Made by a program: the position numbers and the translations under genes. From JACQHM01 sp964535215 (GTDB taxonomy: Bacteria > Methylomirabilota > Methylomirabilia > Methylomirabilales > JACQHM01): a DNA stretch of 30,080 bases. Where the stretch lies: the NCBI GenBank assembly GCA_964535215.1, contig CAZHST010000036.1:1-30080 (forward strand). The letters are read 5' to 3'. Shown one piece after another: positions 23,122-29,930 of the stretch. The notes beneath the pieces were generated by a model that searched no databases, was not told where the DNA came from, and saw nothing but the letters and a program-made list of their open reading frames with translations. The stretch's first letter is position 1; each line of letters opens with the position of its first letter.

Positions 23122-24032
23122 CAAAAGGCTCCTTCTTCGGCCTCCCGCTCGAGGAGATCGAGGATGCACCGGGCATACCGATCAAAGACGTCCAGCTCCG
23201 AGGTGATGAGGTGATAGATCCGACGGTAATCGATATCCCAATAGAGATGGACGAGGATGTTCCGTAACCCGGCCATCGCCATCAGCTTCTCCCCCAACTC
23301 GGCCGGGACGATCCGGCCCTCGGAGAGGGACGGGCCGATTTTCCGATACTCCTCCGGCACCTTCAGACCCTTCGCCGCTAGGACATGCCTGCCGAGGTCC
23401 ATGGCGGCCTCAATAGCAATCCTGAGATAATGCTCTGAGAGCGCCCGCACCGGCTTATTGTTGGCATACGCCTCAAACGTCATCGACTCCAGCCCAAGGC
23501 CTTTGAGTTCGTGAACGGCATCCCTCATGGCCACGATGAACCGTTTCACCCTCTCCCGGTCGATCATGTTCAACTCCTTCGAGAGCCCCAACTTGATATG
23601 CTGTACGAGATAGTGCCACTCTTCCTCCCGAAGCGGCTGGACATCATGATAGGAGAAGATTGTCTCCTCGACGAAGGCCCCCCAGGCCTGCTCATCGGCA
23701 GCGTAGAAGAGCAGGCCATCCTGAATAACAGTGAATCTGAGGGATGGGGGGGCTTCACTCAAGAGGATCACATCGATATTATCAGCCTGGAAGATCCGGC
23801 AGAGGTCTGCATAAATGGCACCATGAGTTTCCAGCCAGTCGGAACCTGGAGGATCAAGGAGCACCGCGATGTCCACATCGCTGAAAGGGCCCATTCGATC
23901 CGCCAAAGCCGAGCCGAACAGATAGGCTGCTCGGACCGCATGCTTCTCCATCACCCTCCGGATCTCCGGGAGCTTGGCGAGGACCTCATCCCGCGAAAAG
24001 CGCTTAGCGTTTAGGCAAAGATCGACATGCAT
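23121..24032 (-). CDS. Single-chain MntA-HepT fusion (MNT antitoxin plus HEPN RNase toxin)
   Basis: A 303-residue protein. The N-terminal half is an MNT nucleotidyltransferase with LFGSALADRMGPFSDVDIAV, a perfect GS-x10-DxD site (GS at residues 40-41, DVD at 52-54). The C-terminal half is a HepT-type HEPN domain (DUF86) with RNILVHLYWD, a full RX4HXY motif at about residues 257-264. In known pairs MntA AMPylates the motif tyrosine of HepT and stops its RNase; here both lie in one chain. A linker around residues 115-150 joins them. I chose ATG at 24030-24032 (AAGGG 9 nt ahead) over a TTG at 24041. It starts 12 nt after a Uma2 stop and overlaps the GT2 start. Confidence 0.85.
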   Translation of the reverse strand: MHVDLCLNAKRFSRDEVLAKLPEIRRVMEKHAVRAAYLFGSALADRMGPFSDVDIAVLLDPPGSDWLETHGAIYADLCRIFQADNIDVILLSEAPPSLRFTVIQDGLLFYAADEQAWGAFVEETIFSYHDVQPLREEEWHYLVQHIKLGLSKELNMIDRERVKRFIVAMRDAVHELKGLGLESMTFEAYANNKPVRALSEHYLRIAIEAAMDLGRHVLAAKGLKVPEEYRKIGPSLSEGRIVPAELGEKLMAMAGLRNILVHLYWDIDYRRIYHLITSELDVFDRYARCILDLLEREAEEGAF

Positions 24033-24044
24033 CGTTTCCAACCC

Positions 24045-24737
24045 TTAGAGAACCTCCAGCTCGCGCAGGGCATCCAGCACACGCGGTGGACTCCACAACC
24101 AGCTTAGCGGTAGCCACAAGCCCGCTAGGATCCTGGAGTGATACTTCCCTTCCGTATCCAGCGCAACCAGACGGTAGTGCCCACGCTCGTCCAGTTGATA
24201 GAATTCGGCTTCCTCCCGCGGCGGATCGATCAGCCAGTATTCGGGGATCCCAGCCTCTTCATACTCGTAAAACTTCTCTCCTCGATCACGCCCCAGGCTC
24301 TCGGGAGAGGTGATCTCCACCACCAAGTCTGCCGGGCCATCCAAATGGGTTTCCTTCAGCCGGTCTAGATGCGCGTTCGCTATAAACAACAGATCCGGCT
24401 CGCGTCCAGAACGGGCCAGCTTCATCTGGAAAGGAGGCGGAAGCACAACGCCAAGCCCGCGCATTTCGGCATAGGTGCTGAGGAGTTTGTACAGGAAACC
24501 GCCGATCTCCTGATGCTGCCTCGATGCCGGACTGGTCATAATCACCTCACCGTCCACCCATTCCGCCAGCGTATCTTCATCGGCCCAGGCCAGGAACTCT
24601 TCATAGGTCATCTTGCGCGAAATGGAGACCTTTAGCTTGCTCCCCCTCCTCAGCTTCAGCTTGCTAACGAGCTCCTCAGAGATGGCCAGGTGGCCATCCT
24701 CCAGGAGTTCCGACTCAAACGAATACACCGCTGCCAT
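24045..24737 (-). CDS. Uma2 family protein with an AbrB-like N-terminal domain
   Basis: A 230-residue protein. Residues 1-42 (with DGHLAISEELVSKLKLRRGS followed by KLKVSIS) resemble an AbrB/MazE-type swapped-hairpin DNA-binding domain. From residue 43 on is a Uma2 domain: MTYEEFLAWADEDTLAEWVD, ASRQHQEIGGFLYKLL, REPDLLFIANAHLDRLKETH, DLVVEITSPES and EYWLIDPPREEAEF, with the active-site segment intact. Its Uma2 half is close to that at 10065-10736, which lacks the extra domain. ATG at 24735-24737 has GGGAGGA ahead. It is 12 nt upstream of the MntA-HepT gene. AbrB-like domains often repress their own operon, so autoregulation of the pair is a reasonable but untested inference. Confidence 0.82.
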   Translation of the reverse strand: MAAVYSFESELLEDGHLAISEELVSKLKLRRGSKLKVSISRKMTYEEFLAWADEDTLAEWVDGEVIMTSPASRQHQEIGGFLYKLLSTYAEMRGLGVVLPPPFQMKLARSGREPDLLFIANAHLDRLKETHLDGPADLVVEITSPESLGRDRGEKFYEYEEAGIPEYWLIDPPREEAEFYQLDERGHYRLVALDTEGKYHSRILAGLWLPLSWLWSPPRVLDALRELEVL

Positions 24738-24758
24738 CCTTTCCTCCCTCAAAACACA

Positions 24759-24881
24759 CTAGCGTTTTATTGACAATGATCGGCCTCCTGGGAATCTTAA
24801 CGAGGCCTCCAGGACCTGCCGGATGATCTCGGCGATGGTGGCGATCTCGTTGTAGACCGGCATGACGATGGAGAGCTTCAT
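24759..24881 (-). pseudogene. Truncated copy of the GT2 gene (first about 40 codons)
   Basis: From ATG at 24879-24881 the frame reads MKLSIVMPVYNEIATIAEII and then departs from the intact GT2 at 22417-23121. A single-base loss after codon 25 shifts the frame, but similarity continues in the shifted frame (IPRRPIIVNKT against VPKELLIVDDG) for about 15 more codons before the Uma2 leader. The remaining about 190 codons are absent. The first 71 bases are identical to the intact gene while the next part has drifted, which suggests partial gene conversion or a recombination junction. Confidence 0.75.
24811..24881 (-). repeat. Direct repeat copy B: 71 bases of GT2 start
   Basis: Exact copy of 23051-23121, 1760 bases away in the same orientation. 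Together the copies enclose the AbrB-Uma2 and MntA-HepT genes. Confidence 0.9.
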
Positions 24882-25059
24882 GAGAGGGCTCCTGGTTATT
24901 TTGGAACACGCCCTCCGCCGCCTCCGCCTTTTAGAAGCGATCGAAAACACAGCCGGCACCTGGCGGGCCGAGGATCATCCAGACCTCACCAGCGCGGAAG
25001 CCATCGCTCGGTGGGTCCGGGAGCAGCGGACTCATCTCCAATGGGTTCCACCAATGTGA
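24880..25059 (+). pseudogene. Antitoxin-like C-terminal scrap on the plus strand
   Basis: On the plus strand 24880-25059 reads LEHALRRLRLLEAIENTAGT and then WRAEDHPDLTSAEAIARWVR before a stop. The TAGTW-x-EDHPDL pattern followed by an ARWVRE helix resembles the C-terminal toxin-binding part of ribbon-helix-helix (CopG-like) antitoxins. The DNA-binding N-terminus is missing; the apparent start is the reverse strand of the GT2 remnant. No partner toxin follows. This is a weak resemblance and may be chance in a GC-rich frame. Confidence 0.3.
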
Positions 25060-25226
25060 AGGACTTCCCGATGCCCGAGCTGAATGTCTTGACCGTGGAC
25101 GAACAGGGCACGCTCGTCTGGGTCCCCCCGACTGCTCGAAGGCCCCCTCTGATCCATAGAAGGCTCCTCCTCCAGGTTCCAGCGTGAAGGTCGCCTGAGC
25201 CTTGGCGATGACGTTTTTCCTCCCTC
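24883..25226. other. 344-base stretch without a firm gene
   Basis: The stretch between the GT2 remnant and the HEPN gene holds the plus-strand antitoxin-like scrap (24880-25059) and, further on, a plus-strand frame beginning MPELNVLTVDEQGTLVWVPP at about 25072 that I cannot identify. A minus-strand frame of 99 codons (24931-25230) has skewed composition and no recognisable domain. I see no promoter or terminator. It looks like a recombination scar with mixed gene debris. Confidence 0.4.
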
Positions 25227-25661
25227 TCATCCTCTCGCCTCCCCTAAACCTTGGAGCAGCTCGCGACAGCGATCGAGCACAACGCCCGCTTCTTCAAAGG
25301 CGACGCGGGCGTCATCCGCTGTATAGAGCCTTTGCGGAGGAGTGCCTGTCTCCTCATCCCCGTAGAAGCTCACCTCCCGTTCGCGTCGAAGCCGGCGGGA
25401 GATGGAGGCGAGCCGGTCGATCTCTTTCCGGAAGGCCTCCGGGAACTTCGCCCGATGATCCTTCAGGATGACCCCGACATCGTGGATCTGGGGGACCTCG
25501 ACACCCACCGCCCTTAAGGCCGCTTTCAACGCCAGCTCCACGACCTCCTGCGACCTCCGGACGACCAGGTTCCATGTTCCCCGTCGGTGAAGGTCCTCTG
25601 CCTCGAGGAGGATCTCCCCAGCTTGGGCGAGATAGCTCTCCGCCATCTCACGGTTCGTCAT
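25227..25661 (-). CDS. HEPN domain protein (partner of MNT at 25658-26161)
   Basis: A 144-residue all-alpha HEPN protein of the COG2250-like type. MAESYLAQAGEILLEAEDLH forms helix 1, NLVVRRSQEVVELALKAALR helix 2, and VEVPQIHDVGVILKDHRAKF the conserved central turn. The RX4HXY motif of HepT is absent. ATG overlaps the MNT stop as ATGA. In this pair the order is MNT then HEPN, the reverse of the pair at 3769-4489. It is the last gene of its block before the debris region. Toxin activity is inferred from the partner only. Confidence 0.8.
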   Translation of the reverse strand: MTNREMAESYLAQAGEILLEAEDLHRRGTWNLVVRRSQEVVELALKAALRAVGVEVPQIHDVGVILKDHRAKFPEAFRKEIDRLASISRRLRREREVSFYGDEETGTPPQRLYTADDARVAFEEAGVVLDRCRELLQGLGEARG

Positions 25662-26161
25662 AGCTCAAAGATCTCCCCGGGCACGTAGTCCGGCTTCAGC
25701 TCCCAGTAGCGGACCTTTCCCTGTTTGATGCGTCGGGCCCCGAGGCGATCGAGGGAACGTCGGAGATGGGCCAAGATGGCCGAAAAGAATCCCTCCCGGT
25801 CGTAGAGGATGACGGCATCCTCGACCAGGTCTAAGTAAAGAGGGGTGAGGTGCTCGGCCTCCTCGGGGGTCTTCAGGATCGGACAGAGGTCCGTGAGGAC
25901 TCCGTGTTTTCGTAAGCCTTCCAGCTTGGACTCTAGAACGTCGTCGGCTTCCTTCAGGCGGTCCTGCCGGGCGAGCCTCCCGGTTGGCAGACCCTGAGCG
26001 ATGACGAGGAGATCAATATCCGACAGGGGAGTCCCCTCTCCCCGGGCAACGGAGCCGAAGAGGACGACAGAGACGAGGGATTCCCCCAGGAGCCCCTTTA
26101 AGGCTTTGGTGTAATCAACGGCAAGCTGCCGGAGAGCCCAGTTCAGCTCTACAGGTTCCAT
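25658..26161 (-). CDS. MNT-type nucleotidyltransferase (putative antitoxin)
   Basis: A 167-residue nucleotidyltransferase. VSVVLFGSVARGEGTPLSDI with the following DLLVIA gives a perfect GS-x10-DxD site at about residues 36-50, and LTDLCPILKTPEEAE near 95-110 supplies a third acidic strand. The C-terminal about 50 residues form a helical tail that ends in KPDYVPGEIFEL, longer than in minimal MNT proteins. ATG at 26159-26161 has GGGGG ahead; the longer upstream frame overlaps the Uma2 remnant. It begins 16 nt after the remnant's stop. The gene is coupled to its HEPN partner. Confidence 0.82.
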   Translation of the reverse strand: MEPVELNWALRQLAVDYTKALKGLLGESLVSVVLFGSVARGEGTPLSDIDLLVIAQGLPTGRLARQDRLKEADDVLESKLEGLRKHGVLTDLCPILKTPEEAEHLTPLYLDLVEDAVILYDREGFFSAILAHLRRSLDRLGARRIKQGKVRYWELKPDYVPGEIFEL

Positions 26162-26177
26162 CCCCCATTTCCCGAGA

Positions 26178-26364
26178 TCAAAGCGCCACAAGCCGGTGGC
26201 CCCGCGTGACCCCTGGTGAAAGGATCTCGATGACGAGATCAGGCCCCCCCTCAATCTGCTCGCGGATGACGGAGGCCCCCTCCCGGCTGATGAAGAGCAG
26301 GTCCGGCTGTCGCGTCTTCAGCGGCTCCCGCGAGACCAGGATATCGAGGGGAGCGAAGTACACC
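26178..26364 (-). pseudogene. Uma2 remnant truncated at both ends
   Basis: The minus strand encodes VYFAPLDILVSREPLKTRQP, then DLLFISREGASVIREQIEGG and PDLVIEILSPG, and then runs into unrelated codons to a TGA at 26178-26180. The first about 75 residues and the C-terminal third of a Uma2 protein are missing. Bases 26218-26364 match 22026-22172 in the intact Uma2 gene with about 10 differences in 147. The remnant lies between the stop of a GT2 gene (26376) and the MNT gene. Confidence 0.8.
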
Positions 26365-26375
26365 AGCAGGCTCCC

Positions 26376-27326
26376 TTAGCCTCCATTTGTTGTCCTCTCA
26401 AACCCCGCCGCCTCATCGACTATGTATAAGGGCCGCTGCTTCACCTCCTCATAGATCCGACCGATGTACTCCCCGATGATGCCTAAGGTGATGAGCTGAA
26501 CACCTCCAATAAACAGGACCGCGATAACGATCGAGGCCCAGCCTGGCACAAGGCGGTTGGTCAAGAGCTTGAGCCCAACCGCATACACGATATAGATGAA
26601 GCTGATGAAAGAAACCGCAAAGCCAAGATAGGTGGCCAGTTGGAGAGGCACAAAGGAGAAAGAGGTGATCCCATCCAGGGCAAACCGCACCATCCTCCTA
26701 AGGGGATATTTCGTCTCCCCTGCATGCCGGGGGTCCCTCACGAACGTCACAGCCGTCTGGCGGAAGCCGATCCAGCCTACCAGACCCCTCACGAATCGGT
26801 TCCGCTCCCGGATGGCCTTGAGAGCCTCGACGGCCCTCCGGCTCATCAGCCGGAAATCGCCGGTATCCACCGGGATCTCGGTTGTGGTCAGTTGGCGAAG
26901 GAGCCGGTAGAAGAGTGTAGCCGTCATCCGCTTAAAGAGACTCTCCCCCTTCCTCCTTTCCCTCACGGCAAAGACCACATCAAACCCCTCCCGCCATTTC
27001 TCAATCAGCCGAGGGATGACCTCTGGGGGATCTTGAAGGTCTGCATCCATGACGACCACCGCCTGCCCCGAGCTATGGTCGAGGCCAGCGGTGATGGCGA
27101 TCTGATGGCCGAAGTTCCGCGAGAAGCTCACAAACTTCACCCGCTCATCCTTAGTTCGGAGCTCCCGAAGGAGCAGAGGTGAGGTATCGGTGCTCCCATC
27201 GTTGACAAAGATGACCTCATAGGGCTCGCCCAATCCCTCCATCACCTGAGTGAGCCGGTGGTAAAGGGTAGGCAACACCTCCGCCTCGTTGTAAACCGGG
27301 ATCACGATGGAATAGCGAATGGCCAT
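26376..27326 (-). CDS. Polyprenyl-phosphate glycosyltransferase, GtrB/CsbB-like GT2
   Basis: A 316-residue membrane GT2. YSIVIPVYNEAEVLPTLYHR opens the GT-A domain, EVIFVNDGSTDTS near residue 39, FSRNFGHQIAITAGLDHSSG near 73-92, VVVMDADLQDPPEVI near 94 (the DAD and catalytic aspartate region) and ETKYPLRRMVRFALDGITSF near 205-225. Two C-terminal hydrophobic helices (about 230-255 and 265-290) anchor it, as in GtrB. It transfers a hexose to undecaprenyl phosphate, giving a donor for GT39-type or similar enzymes such as the one encoded just upstream. ATG at 27324-27326 has AAGGA ahead. A gap of 97 bases separates it from the GT39 gene. Confidence 0.9.
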   Translation of the reverse strand: MAIRYSIVIPVYNEAEVLPTLYHRLTQVMEGLGEPYEVIFVNDGSTDTSPLLLRELRTKDERVKFVSFSRNFGHQIAITAGLDHSSGQAVVVMDADLQDPPEVIPRLIEKWREGFDVVFAVRERRKGESLFKRMTATLFYRLLRQLTTTEIPVDTGDFRLMSRRAVEALKAIRERNRFVRGLVGWIGFRQTAVTFVRDPRHAGETKYPLRRMVRFALDGITSFSFVPLQLATYLGFAVSFISFIYIVYAVGLKLLTNRLVPGWASIVIAVLFIGGVQLITLGIIGEYIGRIYEEVKQRPLYIVDEAAGFERTTNGG

Positions 27327-27423
27327 AGGGTCCTTGCTTCTGGTCACCGAAGCTCTCCCCAACCTCCAAGTTTGGTCACAACGGTTGATGGGAAATCCAC
27401 GTCAAGTATGCCCTTCCTTCTTT

Positions 27424-29157
27424 TCACAGTGGTCCTGTCTTCAAGAAATGAGGGGCAGCGAAGATAATGATGTGAGAATCATCTGGGAATGAAAAGACCT
27501 GCGGCAGGGCAATGAATCCAGAGTCCGGCATCCGAAGCTTGGCAAAGATCTGGTCACCATACCGGGTTGTGAAATCAGGCCCCTGATACCCGCCACTTTT
27601 TACCAGGACGAAGTCATACTCCTGCAATCGATCTCTGTTGATAGGACCATCGGAGATGTGTGAAAAAATAAGCGGGGAACGATAGACCTCAGCATAGTAC
27701 CGAAGCGTGCTGGCATTAAACACAGGATGATCAGGAACAACCAGGACCTTGACCTCCCCCGTCTTAACCCTAGCACTTAGGTCAGCCAGGAGAGAAAGGA
27801 CATCAAGGATTGGCCAATGAGTACCTTGGGAAAGGTGAAGTTTGCTTCGGATCCAGCTATAGTGAGGATATTCAAAGCTGATGACGGCAAAGGGATGAAG
27901 GTAATGCGTCCGTGGGATCAGACGTGGTTCGTAGGTTAACCCAATGTAGTTAAACGCTCCAATGCCGATGGCAGCAACCATCACGCCTCCCCTAAGCCAC
28001 CTGTGCTGAATGCCTTCGATGGATCCTGAAAGCAGGAGGGCGAGAGGAGGGAGGAGGGCCTGGGCAAATCGTTCCTCCCCCTTTAAGGGGACAACGGTTA
28101 AAATACCATAGCCTACCAGCAACCACGTCCAAAGGTAACCTTCATTTCCCACCACTTCGGCCTTTGACGAAATGTTACGTTCCCCCCAAAGGATCCTCTT
28201 TACTCCCCTTGAAAGCAACAGGAGGACAAAAAGGAGGGTGTAAAAGAAGGAGGCACCGTGATTGGCAAGGGCCAGGAAATAGTAGCTCAGGTTCTTGAGG
28301 GTGAAGATCCCTGATCCAGCAGCCCTATAAGGGACCGATCCCTCTTTAAAGCCAAAGTAGATCAAGTACCAGATGGCGGTTCGAAAGTTTGGTCCCCACC
28401 ACACAGAGGCCACCAGAACAGCCACTCCAACCGAAAGAAGGAAGTTGAGCAGAAAGGGACTATGGAGCGGTCGCCGCATGACCACTCTTCCCAAAATATA
28501 AAGGACTGGACCGACAAAGAAGACTCCTGCCATCGTTTTTGTCAATAAGGTTAAACCTACCAGAACCCCAAAACCCAAACACCACGAACGATGCCGAAAA
28601 TCCTCGGAACGGAGCAAAGCGTATACACCTAAGGTGACAAAGGCAGCTGACGGAAACTCCAGCAAGTAATCCCTGGAAAAGTTGACAATGGCAGTAAACG
28701 TCGAGATGAAGAAGGTAGCGAGAATACCTGCCTTCCGACCATACACATGTTTACCCAACAGATAGACCCCTAGCAAGAGGAGAAAGAGGTAGAAAGAGTT
28801 GGTCAAGTGGGCAGCGAGTCGTGACGTGCCAAAAAGGAGATACATAGGTAGAGTCGTGAGAGGGAAAAGCGGGGCAGCATATGAACTCAAGTGGACAAAC
28901 TCTTTGAACATGGCCAGAGGGCCGGCGTCCGAAAGGGCATGCAGGTATCGGAGACCCATGTAGAGGTAAAATGCTTGATCCCAAGGGGGTGGAATGGCTA
29001 GGAGGTGACGCTTGAGCCAAAAGATGTTGTTAATCGTATAGAAAACCACAAGCAGGACAAGGACCCATAAGGACCTTTGAGTCCAAGGGGTTCTCACAAA
29101 GCACCTGTTCCCCCGAGCAGGATCGGTCAATGGTAATGCCTGATGAAAAAGGATCAT
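27424..29157 (-). CDS. GT39-type polytopic membrane glycosyltransferase (ArnT/PMT-like)
   Basis: A 577-residue protein with about ten hydrophobic segments in the first 400 residues and a soluble C-terminal tail. The first periplasmic loop has PPWDQAFYLYMGLRYLHALS with an aspartate where GT39 enzymes have their catalytic DE pair, though the usual second acidic residue is not plain. ALLLSGSIEGIQHRWL and LPLAL-type helices follow. Such enzymes use polyprenyl-phosphate sugars on the outer face of the membrane; the GtrB-like gene downstream fits as donor maker. ATG at 29155-29157 has AAGAAGG ahead and lies 3 nt from the methyltransferase stop. Base composition is visibly more AT-rich than the rest of the cluster. 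Confidence 0.75.
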   Translation of the reverse strand: MILFHQALPLTDPARGNRCFVRTPWTQRSLWVLVLLVVFYTINNIFWLKRHLLAIPPPWDQAFYLYMGLRYLHALSDAGPLAMFKEFVHLSSYAAPLFPLTTLPMYLLFGTSRLAAHLTNSFYLFLLLLGVYLLGKHVYGRKAGILATFFISTFTAIVNFSRDYLLEFPSAAFVTLGVYALLRSEDFRHRSWCLGFGVLVGLTLLTKTMAGVFFVGPVLYILGRVVMRRPLHSPFLLNFLLSVGVAVLVASVWWGPNFRTAIWYLIYFGFKEGSVPYRAAGSGIFTLKNLSYYFLALANHGASFFYTLLFVLLLLSRGVKRILWGERNISSKAEVVGNEGYLWTWLLVGYGILTVVPLKGEERFAQALLPPLALLLSGSIEGIQHRWLRGGVMVAAIGIGAFNYIGLTYEPRLIPRTHYLHPFAVISFEYPHYSWIRSKLHLSQGTHWPILDVLSLLADLSARVKTGEVKVLVVPDHPVFNASTLRYYAEVYRSPLIFSHISDGPINRDRLQEYDFVLVKSGGYQGPDFTTRYGDQIFAKLRMPDSGFIALPQVFSFPDDSHIIIFAAPHFLKTGPL

Positions 29158-29160
29158 GGC

Positions 29161-29886
29161 TCAAACCTTCTTAGCTATGGCGAGAATCGACCCGCCAAAG
29201 GGCAGGTCGATCCGCCTAAGTAACGGAAGCTCGGCCGCAAAGACCTTTGATAAGAAACCATTGATGACGGGACTGGGCATGTCCAGCTCCAGACCTGGTT
29301 CCTGGCCCATCATCCTCCCGAACATCCGACCCACAACCATGAAGGGAAAAAGGTAACAGTTGAAGTAGCTGGATCTCAACACCTGGAAGTGGGCCGACTC
29401 CAGCCGCTCCTGGAGCTGATGCTTCGTGTACCTGCGCTTGTGGTGGTTGATTTCATCGTGATGGCTCCATAAGAATCGAAAGGCTGGGACCGTGAGGAAC
29501 AAAAGCCCCCCAGGCTTACAAATCCGATGGAACTCCATGAGGGCCCCAAGGTCATCATCAAGATGTTCAAGGACGTCGAGACCGAGGATCACATCGAAGC
29601 TCTCGGCCTGAAAGGGACACTCCAGGACAGAACATTGAACAATCTCATACCCCCGACGCTTGCAGAACTTCATAGCCTCCTCTGACGCATCCGTAGGGAT
29701 CACCCTCCCGTATTTTTCTAAATCCGTTAGCATTCCTCCGGTGCCACAACCTGCGTCAAGGATAACCCTAGTCAACCCCCTTGGCAAATAGCGGTCAAGA
29801 AGGCCCAGGACGATAGCCTTCCTCGCCACGAACCACCAGTGAGCATCCTCTATCTCGTAAAACCGCTGGTAGAGCAGTTGTTCCAT
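29161..29886 (-). CDS. Class I SAM-dependent methyltransferase
   Basis: A 241-residue Rossmann-like methyltransferase. HWWFVARKAIVLGLLDRYLP precedes motif I VILDAGCGTGGMLTDLEKYG (residues 40-61), then PTDASEEAMKFCKRRGYEIV as motif II, ILGLDVLEHLDDDLGALMEF near 100-120 as motif IV, and KPGGLLFLTVPAFRFLWSHH as motif V. The HWWF-x-x-R opening and LFLTVPAF-x-x-LWS-x-HD pattern are common in methyltransferases within polysaccharide clusters. It may methylate a lipid-linked intermediate or sugar; the target cannot be read. The ribosome-binding site is weak. The gene is 3 nt upstream of the GT39 gene and shares its lower GC content. Confidence 0.85.
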   Translation of the reverse strand: MEQLLYQRFYEIEDAHWWFVARKAIVLGLLDRYLPRGLTRVILDAGCGTGGMLTDLEKYGRVIPTDASEEAMKFCKRRGYEIVQCSVLECPFQAESFDVILGLDVLEHLDDDLGALMEFHRICKPGGLLFLTVPAFRFLWSHHDEINHHKRRYTKHQLQERLESAHFQVLRSSYFNCYLFPFMVVGRMFGRMMGQEPGLELDMPSPVINGFLSKVFAAELPLLRRIDLPFGGSILAIAKKV

Positions 29887-29930
29887 GTTAGATGATCACG
29901 CAGGTTCCCCCAGGTCGGCCCTCATCAGCT

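Noticed and set aside
27327..27423. Possible promoter TTGACG ahead of the GtrB-like gene
   Set aside because: The -35-like box is good but no acceptable -10 box lies 16-18 bases downstream, so I do not call it.
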